Assembly: GCA_036267355.1 (NCBI GenBank) | Contig: DATAWG010000095.1 | Location: forward strand, 1-48,504 | Length of the DNA: 48,504 bases | Reading direction: 5' to 3' | Source of the DNA: Pirellulales bacterium | GTDB taxonomy: Bacteria; Planctomycetota; Planctomycetia; Pirellulales; DATAWG01 | In this document: positions 26,174 through 34,558 of the stretch, one piece after another | Position numbering within the stretch: the first letter of the stretch is position 1 | Layout of the letters: each line of letters begins with the position of its first letter | The notes under the pieces: model-generated | The model's database searches: none | Seen by the model: the letters and a program-made list of their open reading frames with translations, nothing else | Told to the model about the DNA's origin: nothing | Translations under genes and position numbers: made by a program

Positions 26174-26404
26174 CTAACGCGAGAAGAGCCGTACCAACCA
26201 GAGGATCAAGCTGACGGCCACACTGAGCAAGATGCAAGTCGTTAAGGGGAAGTAAAACTTCGTGTTGCCCCGGTCGATGTGGATATCGCCCGGCAGATGA
26301 CCGAGCCAAGGAATCGACGGGCCGAAGAGCCAAATCGCGCCGATCGCGGCCAGCGCCAAGCCGCCGACGATCAACATCCAGCCGAAGTTCGGTGCGGTGT
26401 TCAT
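26174..26404 (-). CDS. DUF2905 small membrane protein
   Basis: This 76-residue protein starts at the ATG at 26404 (MNTAPNFGWMLIVGG). The frame extends 14 codons upstream, but the family begins here. Two transmembrane helices (about 6-25 and 50-72) flank the diagnostic loop WLGHLPGDIHIDRGNTKFYF, which is characteristic of DUF2905. Function is unknown. No ribosome-binding site is obvious. The gene is flanked on both sides by distinct REP-like elements and is co-directional with ugd upstream and the DinB-like gene downstream. Confidence 0.88.
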   Translation of the reverse strand: MNTAPNFGWMLIVGGLALAAIGAIWLFGPSIPWLGHLPGDIHIDRGNTKFYFPLTTCILLSVAVSLILWLVRLFSR

Positions 26405-26468
26405 ATGGCGGCGATCGTGTGAAACGCGACGTGGCACACCCATCACTAGCAGCAGTTTCAGAATCGCT

Positions 26469-26552
26469 GGGGACCGTCCCCCGTTTGCGTAGCAGAACCG
26501 CCGGGGACTGTCCCCGTTTTGCGTAGGTTTTCGGAGAAAAACGGGGACTGTC
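26469..26552. repeat. Cluster of three GGGGAC-GTC palindromic repeats
   Basis: Two near-identical palindromes, GGGGACCGTCCCC (26469-26481) and GGGGACTGTCCCC (26503-26515), are followed by GGGGACTGTC (26543-26552). The second copy with its CGTTTT flank and the third with its AAAACG flank form a larger hairpin. It lies between the ugd stop (26591) and the DUF2905 start, and differs in sequence from the element at 26093-26159. Confidence 0.75.
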
Positions 26553-26590
26553 GCCTTCCGCCTTGCGGTTTCGAAACTGTCAAACTGCTT

Positions 26591-27919
26591 CTAGTCGTCG
26601 CCCGCTCCCGGTTCGACGGGTGTTTTGCCGATGCAGTGGTAGGTGAACCCGCTCGCTTGCATCTCCACTGGATTATAGAGATTGCGGCCATCGAAGATCA
26701 CGGGCGCTCGCATGCGGCGATGCATCTCGTCGAAATCCGGGCGGCGGAATTCACCCCACTCGGTGACGATCGCCAGTGCATCGGCGCCGTCGAGTGCATC
26801 CATGGGCAACTTGCAGTATTGCAGGCGGTCGCCATACGTTCGCCGCACGTTGTCCATCGCCACGGGATCGTGAACGCGCAGCTTTGCTCCGAGCGCCAGC
26901 AATCGGTCGAGGAGCGACAGTGCCGGCGCGTCGCGGATGTCGTCGGTGCGAGGCTTGAAGGCCAGTCCCCAGATGGCGACGGTGCGGCCGCTCAATTTGC
27001 CGCCGAAATGCTTTTCAATTTTTTGGCCCAACACCATCTTTTGCCGCAGATTGACGTCATGCACCGCCTCCAATAGCTGGGGCTGAATGCCGAGGTCGCG
27101 GGCCATTGCCACCAGCGCTTGCACGTCTTTGGGAAAGCAGCTTCCGCCATAGCCGACGCCCGGGAACAGAAACGAGAAGCCGATCCGATTATCGTGCCCG
27201 ATGCCGCGCCGCACGTCGTCGATATCGGCCGCCATCCGCTCGCAGAGATTGGCCACTTCGTTGATGAAACTGATTTTGGTGGCCAAGAGGGCATTGGCGA
27301 CGTACTTGGTCATTTCCGCGCTTTCGGGCGACATCACCAGAAACGGCTTTTCGGTTCGCAGAAACGGGGCGTAAAGACTATACAGCGCGTTAGCCACTTC
27401 CTGCCGTCGCACACCGACGACCACCCGATCCGGCTTCATGAAGTCGTCGATCGCGGCCCCTTCCTTCAGGAACTCGGGATTGCTCGCCACGTCGCATTCG
27501 CGGCCCGTCAATTCGCGAAGCCGATCGCGCAAGCGGGCGTTGGTGCCGACCGGCACGGTGCTTTTGGTCACCACGATCGACTGCGGCGAAAGATGCGCGG
27601 CAAGCTGCTCGATCACCCGCCACAAGCTGGTCAGATCGGCCGAGCCGTCGGCGGTCGGCGGAGTGCCGACGGCGAGAAAAATCAGCCGGCAATCTTTCGA
27701 TCCAAGGGCGGCGTCGGTGGAAAAACTCAAACGCTTGGCTTGCGAATTGCGCACCACCAGCTCGGTCAGCCCCGGCTCGTAGATCGGCACTTCGCCGCGC
27801 CGGAGCTGGGCGATCTTTCGCTCGTCGATATCGATGCAGGTGACGTCGTTGCCGCTTTCGGCGAAACAGGTGCCCGTCACCAGGCCAACGTAACCCGTGC
27901 CAATAACCGCGATCTTCAT
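26591..27919 (-). CDS. ugd: UDP-glucose 6-dehydrogenase
   Basis: This 442-residue cytosolic enzyme oxidises UDP-glucose to UDP-glucuronate, a precursor for exopolysaccharides and glycans. The N-terminal Rossmann motif [11 protein letters not shown] (6-16) binds NAD. The catalytic site [12 protein letters not shown] contains Cys261. [18 protein letters not shown] is the conserved C-terminal domain signature. The length is typical of the family. The ATG at 27919 has a partial ribosome-binding site (AGG). The gene lies 141 nt downstream of gyrA on the same strand and could be co-transcribed. The REP-like cluster after its stop may shape the 3' end of the mRNA. Confidence 0.96.
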   Translation of the reverse strand: MKIAVIGTGYVGLVTGTCFAESGNDVTCIDIDERKIAQLRRGEVPIYEPGLTELVVRNSQAKRLSFSTDAALGSKDCRLIFLAVGTPPTADGSADLTSLWRVIEQLAAHLSPQSIVVTKSTVPVGTNARLRDRLRELTGRECDVASNPEFLKEGAAIDDFMKPDRVVVGVRRQEVANALYSLYAPFLRTEKPFLVMSPESAEMTKYVANALLATKISFINEVANLCERMAADIDDVRRGIGHDNRIGFSFLFPGVGYGGSCFPKDVQALVAMARDLGIQPQLLEAVHDVNLRQKMVLGQKIEKHFGGKLSGRTVAIWGLAFKPRTDDIRDAPALSLLDRLLALGAKLRVHDPVAMDNVRRTYGDRLQYCKLPMDALDGADALAIVTEWGEFRRPDFDEMHRRMRAPVIFDGRNLYNPVEMQASGFTYHCIGKTPVEPGAGDD

Positions 27920-28060
27920 GCAGGACCTACCATCCGGATGGATTCATGGAGGGGTTTGAGAACACGGAGCCCTCTGGCACGAAGCAAAATGAAGACCACC
28001 CGGCAACGCGATGCGGCTCGCTTGCGGTTTTGCGCGTCAAGACATTCAGCGCGACCGCCA

Positions 28061-30964
28061 CTACGCATCACCGTTCCCGGACGCATCGCCGTTTTCGGGC
28101 ACATCGGCATTGATTCCGCCCGCTTCGTCTTGCGGAGCAGCGATCGGCGGATTTTCGGCGGCGGCTTCGGCCGCTTCTTCGCGGGGAACACGCACGATCG
28201 CCGCGAGCGAATCGTCGTCGTCCAGGCTCATGATCCGCACACCTTGCGTATTGCGCCCGATGGTGCTGATCTCCCGGGCCGCGATCCGTTGGATCTTGCC
28301 GCGAGCGGTCATCATCAGCAGTTCGTCGTCGTCGTGCACGGCGGCGATCCCGATCACTGGACCATTGCGATCGGTCGTCTTGATGTCGCGCAGCCCTTTG
28401 CCGCCGCGGCGCTGCGCGCGATAGCGATGCTGCGACGATGCGTCGTCGGCCGAATCGTCCTCGTCGCCGCCCATCTCGGCAGCCGCTTCACTCGGTTGCT
28501 CTTCGGCGGCTTCGCTGGCTTCTTCGTCAGCGGCCGGGCCGCCCGCCGCACCCGGGCTCTCTTCGCCGACAGCGACCGCAACGGGCGTATTCGGGCCGAA
28601 GAGCGTCCGCTTGCCATAGCCGTGCAAACAGGCCGTCAGCAGCGTGGCTTCCGGCTCGGCCACGACCATGCCCACGAGCCGGTCGTCGGCGCGGAGGCCG
28701 ATGCCTTTGACGCCGCTGGTGTTGCGGCCCATCGGCCGGGCGTCGGATTCGTGGAAGCGAATCGCCATGCCGTCGGCGGTGGAAAGAACCACTTCGTCGC
28801 CCGGTTTAGTCACGACGACATCGATCAATTCATCGTCGTCTTTGAGCTTGATGGCGATGATTCCGCCCTTGAGCGGCCGGCTATATTGTTCGAGCGGAGT
28901 TTTCTTCACGAGGCCCTTGCGCGTGGCCATCATGAGAAAATATCCGGTATTAAAATCGCGCACGGCGCGGCAATCGGCGATCCGCTCTCCCTCGGCGAAA
29001 TTCAGCAAATTCACCACTGCCCGGCCGCGGCTTTCGCGGCTCAATTGCGGCAGATCGTAGACCTTTTGCCAATACACTTTGCCCCGATTGGTGAAAAACA
29101 ACAGATAATCGTGCGTGCTGGCGACGAACAGGTGGGCGATCGGATCTTCGTCTTCCGTCTTGGCGCCGGTAAGGCCTTTGCCGCCGCGGCGCTGGGCCCG
29201 ATAGACGCTCGATGCCGTGCGCTTGATGTAGCCGTTGTGGCTGATCGACACGACCATCGTCTCTTCGGCGATCAGGTCTTCCATGTCGACATGGCCGATT
29301 TCCTCGCCGCTGATTTCGGTGCGGCGCGGATTGGCAAATCGTTTGCGCATCTCCAGCACATCGGCTCGGATCATGTCGCGGATGTGCCGGTCGTCGGAGA
29401 GAATGTGCAGGTATTCGCCGATTTCGCTTAGGAGCTTGCGATATTCGTCGGCCAGCTTTTCCTGCTCGAGATTCACCAACTGGCCGAGCGTCATGCGGAG
29501 AATCGCTTCGGCCTGCACGGCGGTGAGCGAATAGCTTTCGGCATCGCCGCGCTCGGCCAAGAACGCTTCGAAGCCCGTCTCGCCAAGCGCGCGGGCCATC
29601 AGCGCCTTGGGGCACTGAATTTCCATCAATCGCGATTTGGCTTCCGCCGTGGTGCTCGACGAACGAATGACGCGGATCACTTCGTCGATATTGGCATGCG
29701 CCAGCAGCAGCCCTTCGACGACGTGTTTTCTTTGCCGCGCTTTGTTCAACAAGAATTGCGTTCGCCGCCGGATGACTTGCACGCGATGGCGCAAGAATTC
29801 CTCCAGCATTCCCTTGAACGTCAGGACGCGGGGCTTGCCGTCGACCAGGGCCAGGAAAATCAGCGAGAACGAATCTTGCAGCGGCGAAAACTGATAGAGC
29901 TGATTGAGCACGATCTCGGGATCGGCGTCGCGCTTCAGTTCGAGAATGATCCGCACCGGCTCTTCCAGATCGCTTTCGTCGCGGATATTGGAAATCCCTT
30001 TGACGCGATCTTCGTTCACCAAATCGGCGATCCGCTTGACGATCGGATCGCGCGACTGCTGAAACGGAATCTCGCTGACCACGATCCGAAAGCGGTTCTT
30101 GCCATGCTCTTCGATGCGCGTGCGAGCTCGAACGGGAATCGTGGCCCGGCCGGTGAGATAGCCGCGGCGAATGCCGGCCCGGCTGAGAATGATGCCGCCG
30201 GTGGGAAAATCCGGCCCCGGCACGATCTGCAATAGTTCGTCGCCCGACAGATCGGGCTTGTCGATCAGCGCCACCAGCGCGTCGCACACCTCGCCCAAGT
30301 TGTGCGGCGGGATCGACGTGGCCATGCCGACCGCGATGCCATTCGCCCCGTTCACGAGCAGGTTTGGAAACTTCGCCGGCAGCACGGTCGGCTCGAGCCG
30401 CTTTTCGTCGTAGGTCGGAATGAAATCGACGGTGTCCAGGTCGAGATCTTCCAACAGCATGGCGGCCGGCGCCGACATCCGAGCCTCGGTATACCGCATG
30501 GCGGCCGGCGGCATTCCGGCGATCGAGCCCCAATTGCCTTGCTTGTCGATGAGCACATGGCGCATGTTCCATTCCTGGGCCATGCGCACAAGCGTCGGAT
30601 AGATCACCGCCTCGCCGTGGGGATGATAATTGCCGCTGGTGTCGCCGCAAATTTTGGCGCACTTCACCCGCGCCGCCCCGGGCGTGAGCCGCAGATCGTT
30701 CATCGCCGCAAGAATCCGCCGCTGCGACGGCTTCAAACCATCGCGCACGTCGGGCAATGCCCGCGATACAATCACGCTCATCGCATACGTGAGATAGCTA
30801 TCCTTCAGCTCTTGCTCGATCGGCAGATCGACGACTTTGCCGGTCATCAAGCGGCGAAATTCGGACGAGGCGCCATCGCCGCCGGCGCTGCTGGCGTGGT
30901 CGCTTGCGCCGTCTTCGGCTTCGGGCTCGTCGGGCAGTTCAGGCTCGTCAGAATCGGAGGGCAA
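28061..30964 (-). CDS. gyrA: DNA gyrase subunit A
   Basis: This 967-residue type II topoisomerase subunit cleaves and rejoins DNA. It starts with TTG at 30964, supported by AAGGA at 7-nt spacing. The first 40 residues are an acidic extension before [19 protein letters not shown], where most GyrA proteins begin. [32 protein letters not shown] and AAMRYTEAR (catalytic Tyr158) mark the breakage-reunion domain. Compared with Escherichia coli, residue 119 is Ala at the Ser83 position and residue 123 is Pro at the Asp87 position. The C-terminal domain has two GyrA boxes, both [11 protein letters not shown] (588-598 and 848-858). An acidic Glu/Asp/Ala-rich insert lies at about 800-845 and the tail is acidic. 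The length exceeds the usual 820-880. gyrB is not in the window. Ugd follows on the same strand. Confidence 0.97.
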   Translation of the reverse strand: MPSDSDEPELPDEPEAEDGASDHASSAGGDGASSEFRRLMTGKVVDLPIEQELKDSYLTYAMSVIVSRALPDVRDGLKPSQRRILAAMNDLRLTPGAARVKCAKICGDTSGNYHPHGEAVIYPTLVRMAQEWNMRHVLIDKQGNWGSIAGMPPAAMRYTEARMSAPAAMLLEDLDLDTVDFIPTYDEKRLEPTVLPAKFPNLLVNGANGIAVGMATSIPPHNLGEVCDALVALIDKPDLSGDELLQIVPGPDFPTGGIILSRAGIRRGYLTGRATIPVRARTRIEEHGKNRFRIVVSEIPFQQSRDPIVKRIADLVNEDRVKGISNIRDESDLEEPVRIILELKRDADPEIVLNQLYQFSPLQDSFSLIFLALVDGKPRVLTFKGMLEEFLRHRVQVIRRRTQFLLNKARQRKHVVEGLLLAHANIDEVIRVIRSSSTTAEAKSRLMEIQCPKALMARALGETGFEAFLAERGDAESYSLTAVQAEAILRMTLGQLVNLEQEKLADEYRKLLSEIGEYLHILSDDRHIRDMIRADVLEMRKRFANPRRTEISGEEIGHVDMEDLIAEETMVVSISHNGYIKRTASSVYRAQRRGGKGLTGAKTEDEDPIAHLFVASTHDYLLFFTNRGKVYWQKVYDLPQLSRESRGRAVVNLLNFAEGERIADCRAVRDFNTGYFLMMATRKGLVKKTPLEQYSRPLKGGIIAIKLKDDDELIDVVVTKPGDEVVLSTADGMAIRFHESDARPMGRNTSGVKGIGLRADDRLVGMVVAEPEATLLTACLHGYGKRTLFGPNTPVAVAVGEESPGAAGGPAADEEASEAAEEQPSEAAAEMGGDEDDSADDASSQHRYRAQRRGGKGLRDIKTTDRNGPVIGIAAVHDDDELLMMTARGKIQRIAAREISTIGRNTQGVRIMSLDDDDSLAAIVRVPREEAAEAAAENPPIAAPQDEAGGINADVPENGDASGNGDA

Positions 30965-31463
30965 GACAGAATCCTTTCGTGGTCACGAATGCAGGCGGGA
31001 GCCGGCTGGCGGCAGTCGGCAAAACCTCGCTGCCAACGGCCTGTTTCGAATCGCTAAATATACCCGATTTACCGTCTCGCCGACAGAGCCGGCCCGTGCC
31101 CGATCGAACTCTTGCAAGATCGGCCCGGATACCGATTTAGCGATCCGACGCGTGATCGAATTGGCGACGAGCGGGCCGATTCGGTAAATCCGTTTTCGGC
31201 GGCGAATTCTCTTCTCTGAAAGGCGGCGTTCGATGCGGGCTTGTCGGAGTGCTAAGCAGCTATCCCGTGGACGGAAATGGGAAGGCGAACGACAAACTGA
31301 AGCAACCAACGGCGCTGGCGTGGTCTCGGAATCGGAGGAGACTGGGCGGCCGCCGCCTTGAAGCAAACCGAATCCCTTCCGCCCGTCTCTCCGCATTCCC
31401 CGCGGCTCCGCGTGAGCATGCTTCGTCCGAACCTCGCCAATCGCCGCCACGGGCCGCCCGGCC
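30965..31463. other. Divergent intergenic region between gyrA and the membrane TPR gene
   Basis: No recognisable gene. A minus-strand -10-like TATATT (31062-31057) lies about 93 nt upstream of the gyrA start, without a good -35. The stretch at about 31390-31420 has short CCGC-rich near-repeats. Opposite-strand reading frames here have no recognisable protein features. The right end merges into the promoter at 31464. Confidence 0.4.
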
Positions 31464-31493
31464 TTGACGCCCCTCGAATAATAGACGTATACT
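31464..31493 (+). promoter_or_regulatory. Sigma-70-type promoter
   Basis: TTGACG (31464-31469), an 18-nt spacer and TATACT (31488-31493) match the consensus at five positions in each hexamer. Transcription would start near 31500, giving a leader of about 50 nt before the ATG at 31551. It could drive the TPR, RluA-family and glycosylase genes together. This is the clearest promoter in the window. Confidence 0.65.
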
Positions 31494-31550
31494 CCCTTCC
31501 GTAAATGCTTTGCGTGAAATCTCACGCTGAAAATCCCTCAACGAGTTCTC

Positions 31551-32636
31551 ATGAAAACCGAACGTCGTCACGAATTGCAAACGAATTGGCTCGCCGACCG
31601 CGTGGGGGAAGGCCTCGTGGTGGTGAAGCCTTATATGAAGGCTGTGGTGGGGCTGTTGCTGGCCGGGCTTGTGCTTTGGGCAGCGCTGTTGTTCATGGCC
31701 CATCGCACCGAGGTCGAACGGCGCGAAAGCTGGAACAAGCTTTGGGCCGGCTTGAACGGCGGTTCAAACGGGGCGAGCGAACTCGAATTGCTCGCCGAAG
31801 CCAATGCAAAGCGGCCGACGACCGATTGGGCGCGGCTCGTGCTCGCCGACGCGGACCTGAACGAAGGCGTGACCGAATGGTTTACGGAAAAAGCGGCGGC
31901 CCACACTCAGCTCGATCGCGCCTTGACAATGTACAAAACCGTGCTGGCGAACAGCGTCGATCCCTTGATCCGCGAGCATGCGCTATACGGCATCGGTCAG
32001 ACGGAAGAATCGCTCTGCAAGGCCGAGAATCTCGAGGACGCACGCAAGGCCTACGAGCAAATCGTCACGGATTATCCCACCGGGGCCTATTTTGCTCGAG
32101 CGAAGCAACGGCTGGACAGCTTGACCCGCGAATCGACAAAAACCCGCTACGATTGGTTTGCCGCCGTCCAACCGCCGTCGCATGTTTTCGGAAAGGGGAC
32201 CGATAAGACCGGCGACAATTCGCTGGCCTTTCCGCCCGAACTCGAACCGCTGTCGCAATTCAGCGGCAAATCGAAAACGCCTCCGCCCGAACCGACGCCC
32301 GATACCGGCAAATCTCCGGCGAAAGAATCGAAGCCGGGCGAGGCCAAGACAGCCGGCAAGAACGCCGAAACCAAGCCGGGCGAAACTCAAAAGCCCGCGG
32401 ACAAAACAACTGAGAAACCGAAATCCAGCGACACAGCTCCGACCGTTCCCAAGCCTGCGGAAAACAAGAGCAGCGATACCAAGGCTGCCGACACGAAGGC
32501 TGCCGATACAAAGCCGCCCGATACAAAGTCCGCAGCGCCGCCGGCCCCGTCGGCAACAGCCCCCAAACCTTCCGACAGCAAACCGCCGGCGGACCGCAAT
32601 TCCACCCCTCCCGCCACCAGCGACAAAAAATCTTGA
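31551..32636 (+). CDS. Membrane-anchored TPR protein with Lys/Pro-rich tail
   Basis: This 361-residue protein has a short basic cytosolic N-terminus, one transmembrane helix (about 29-50, AVVGLLLAGLVLWAALLFMA) and then TPR-like helices (about 60-205). The latter include ALYGIGQTEESLCKAENLEDARKAYEQIV followed by DYPTGAYFARAKQRLDSL. This layout resembles YfgM/BamD-type periplasmic TPR proteins. Residues about 225-361 are a low-complexity tail rich in Lys, Pro, Ser, Thr and Asp with KAADTKAADTK-type near-repeats. The tail is probably disordered and periplasmic and may reach toward the cell wall or partner proteins. The role is unknown; a scaffold in envelope assembly is an inference. A good promoter precedes it and the RluA-family gene follows 30 nt later. 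Confidence 0.82.
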   Translation: MKTERRHELQTNWLADRVGEGLVVVKPYMKAVVGLLLAGLVLWAALLFMAHRTEVERRESWNKLWAGLNGGSNGASELELLAEANAKRPTTDWARLVLADADLNEGVTEWFTEKAAAHTQLDRALTMYKTVLANSVDPLIREHALYGIGQTEESLCKAENLEDARKAYEQIVTDYPTGAYFARAKQRLDSLTRESTKTRYDWFAAVQPPSHVFGKGTDKTGDNSLAFPPELEPLSQFSGKSKTPPPEPTPDTGKSPAKESKPGEAKTAGKNAETKPGETQKPADKTTEKPKSSDTAPTVPKPAENKSSDTKAADTKAADTKPPDTKSAAPPAPSATAPKPSDSKPPADRNSTPPATSDKKS

Positions 32637-32666
32637 ATCGTCGCCCAACGCCCGATCGTTCTCGCC

Positions 32667-33740
32667 GTGGCTGAAGAAGAGACTGCCGACGAACCGACTG
32701 CCGGCGACGGCGAAAGCGACCTCGACCTACACCCCGAATCGGCGGAAGCGGCAGACGCTCCGCCCGGCGATCCGGTCGAGCGCATCGTCGGCGAAGATTC
32801 GATCGGCCAGCGGCTCGATTTATTTCTAGCGCAGCAGTTTCCGACGCATAGCCGCGTGCAGCTTCGCCGCGCCGTCAATGCGGCCACGATCGAGGTCGAT
32901 GGCCGGCGTGCCAAAGCGGCCCATCGCCTGCGGCTCGGCGAGCGGATCAGCGTTCGGCTTCCGCCGATCCCTCGCGAAGCGCCGCAGCCCGAGAATATCC
33001 CGCTCGATATCTTGTATGAAGACGAGTGGTTGGCGGCGATCAACAAGCCGCCGGGAATGGTCGTGCATCCGGCCAAAGGGCATTGGGCCGGCACGCTGAC
33101 CAGCGCCCTGCAATTTCATTTCGATCGGCTGAGCGGTGCGGGGGGCCCGGCGCGACCAGGAATCGTCCACCGCCTGGATCGCGACACCAGCGGCGTCATG
33201 GTTGTCGCCAAGACCGACCAGATTCACTTCGCGCTTTCGGCGCAGTTCGAAGAGCGGTCGGTCGAGAAGGAGTATTTCGCGATCGTCGTCGGCAATCCGG
33301 ATCGCGACCGCGACGCGGTGGATTTGCCGATCGGCGTCCATCCCTATCAGCGCGAAAAAATGGCGATCCGCCGCGATCATCCGACGAGCCGCCCGGCCAA
33401 AACGTTTTACGAAGTTGTCGAGCGGTTTGCCGGTTTTGCCGCTGTGCGGATTCTTCCCCGCACCGGCCGCACGCATCAGATCCGCGTCCACTTGCACCAT
33501 ATCGGCTGCCCGGTGCTCTGCGATCGCTTGTACGGCGGCCGGGCGGAAATCACGCGCGGCGAATTGAGCGGCGATGTGAGTGACGCGTCGCTGCTTTTGG
33601 ATCGCCAAGCGCTGCACGCATTGCGGCTCGCGATCGCCCACCCGCAAACCGGCGAGCGCCTTGAATTCATCGCCCCATTGCCCGCGGACATCGAAACAGT
33701 GCGAACCGAACTACGCCGCTTTCGCGCGCTTCATTCGTAG
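32667..33740 (+). CDS. RluA-family 23S rRNA/tRNA pseudouridine synthase
   Basis: This is a 357-residue enzyme that isomerises uridine to pseudouridine in RNA. An acidic N-terminal stretch (1-38) precedes an S4 RNA-binding domain (about 40-100, IGQRLDLFLAQQFPTHSRVQL). The catalytic domain contains GIVHRLDRDTSGVMVVAK with catalytic Asp171, and TGRTHQIRVHLHHIGCPVLCD. The S4 plus catalytic layout is that of RluC/RluD, but the target uridines cannot be told from sequence. The start is a GTG at 32667 with no clear ribosome-binding site; its closeness to the upstream stop (30 nt) suggests coupled expression. The acidic N-terminus is unusual, and a start inside it is possible, though no ATG is available. 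Confidence 0.93.
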   Translation: MAEEETADEPTAGDGESDLDLHPESAEAADAPPGDPVERIVGEDSIGQRLDLFLAQQFPTHSRVQLRRAVNAATIEVDGRRAKAAHRLRLGERISVRLPPIPREAPQPENIPLDILYEDEWLAAINKPPGMVVHPAKGHWAGTLTSALQFHFDRLSGAGGPARPGIVHRLDRDTSGVMVVAKTDQIHFALSAQFEERSVEKEYFAIVVGNPDRDRDAVDLPIGVHPYQREKMAIRRDHPTSRPAKTFYEVVERFAGFAAVRILPRTGRTHQIRVHLHHIGCPVLCDRLYGGRAEITRGELSGDVSDASLLLDRQALHALRLAIAHPQTGERLEFIAPLPADIETVRTELRRFRALHS

Positions 33741-33778
33741 TTCGCTGTTCTGCGTCGGTTCATGATCAAGGACGCCAA

Positions 33779-34339
33779 GTGACGAGCGGCGTGACGCCAA
33801 CCCGGAAAATCCTGCCGCCCGAATTCTTTGCGCGGCACGCGCTGGTGGTCGCGCGGCAATTGCTTGGCAAATACATCGTCGTGCGGCGCGAAAGCGATAG
33901 TGCGGGGGAATCCGCGGAAGACGCATTTCAAATTCACGAAACCGAGGCCTATATCGGCGCCCACGACGAAGCCTGCCACGGCCGGGCCGGCCTCACGCCG
34001 CGCACCACCGTGTTGTTCGGTCCGCCCGCGCATTGGTATGTCTATTTCGTCTACGGCATGTATTGGATGCTCAATGTCGTCACCGATCGCGACGGCGCCG
34101 CGTCGGGCGTTTTGATTCGCGGGGCCGGCAATTATCGCGGCCCCGGCCGGCTTACCAAGGCCCTCGGCATCGACAAGAGATTCAACGCCATGCCGGTCGC
34201 GCCGGCGAGCGGGCTGTGGATCGAAGACCACGGCCAGGCGATCCGCCGCGGCCAAATCCGCCGCACCCCGCGCATCGGCGTCGACTACGCCGGCGATTGG
34301 AAAAGCAAGCCGTATCGCTTCGTGCTGCACCAGCATTGA
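33779..34339 (+). CDS. mpg: Alkyladenine (3-methyladenine) DNA glycosylase
   Basis: This 186-residue base-excision-repair enzyme removes alkylated and deaminated purines. It starts with GTG at 33779, preceded by AAGGA at 6-nt spacing. IHETEAYIGAHDEACHGRAG matches the human AAG pocket. Glu56 corresponds to the catalytic Glu, Tyr58 to the stacking Tyr and His67 to the pocket His, with the same nine-residue spacing. YFVYGMYWMLNVV, GVLIRGA and GPGRLTKALGID are further family motifs. The length is normal for bacterial members. It lies 38 nt after the RluA-family gene, probably in the same transcript, and is followed by a large inverted repeat. Confidence 0.95.
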   Translation: MTSGVTPTRKILPPEFFARHALVVARQLLGKYIVVRRESDSAGESAEDAFQIHETEAYIGAHDEACHGRAGLTPRTTVLFGPPAHWYVYFVYGMYWMLNVVTDRDGAASGVLIRGAGNYRGPGRLTKALGIDKRFNAMPVAPASGLWIEDHGQAIRRGQIRRTPRIGVDYAGDWKSKPYRFVLHQH

Positions 34340-34361
34340 TCGATAAGAATCGCCTCCCGCC

Positions 34362-34522
34362 GTGTGCTACTGGCAAGCGCAGTCTGGCAGTGCCGGCAGG
34401 CGAGTCGAAATTTCATTCCTTGCTTCGCTTGGCACGGGTGCGGGAGCAAACGTTTCGGCCGCTCTGAATAAACTGCGCCGCGCGGCGCTCGCACTGGCAG
34501 ACTGCGCTTGCCAGTGCCACAC
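34362..34522. repeat. Long inverted-repeat element (32-nt arms)
   Basis: The arms at 34362-34393 and 34491-34522 are reverse complements over 32 nt with three mismatches, sharing ACTGGCAAGCGCAGTCTG. The interior of about 100 nt carries no coding capacity that I can recognise. The element lies between the convergent glycosylase and fhcA genes. It looks like a MITE or REP-pair and could form a long hairpin in RNA from either direction. Confidence 0.8.
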
Positions 34523-34529
34523 GAGCCAT

Positions 34530-34558
34530 CCGCCGCGGAGCGGCGGGCTACGTAGCCC
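34530..34558. repeat. Compound palindrome overlapping the fhcA stop
   Basis: CCGCCGC-GGA-GCGGCGG (34530-34546) runs directly into the perfect 14-nt palindrome GGGCTACGTAGCCC (34545-34558). The fhcA stop codon (minus-strand TAG at 34550-34548) lies inside the second palindrome, so the repeat forms the end of that gene. Confidence 0.8.

Noticed and set aside
27119-29431. A 770-codon plus-strand frame opposite ugd and gyrA
   Set aside because: It lies antisense to two certain genes, spans their junction and has a His/Arg/Phe-rich composition typical of antisense GC-rich frames.
28950-30662. A 570-codon frame within gyrA in another phase
   Set aside because: It overlaps the unmistakable GyrA reading frame on the same strand and consists of Arg-rich low-information sequence.
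30983-31525. A 180-codon minus-strand frame upstream of gyrA
   Set aside because: It has no domain, no ribosome-binding site and random composition, and it overlaps the good plus-strand promoter at 31464-31493.
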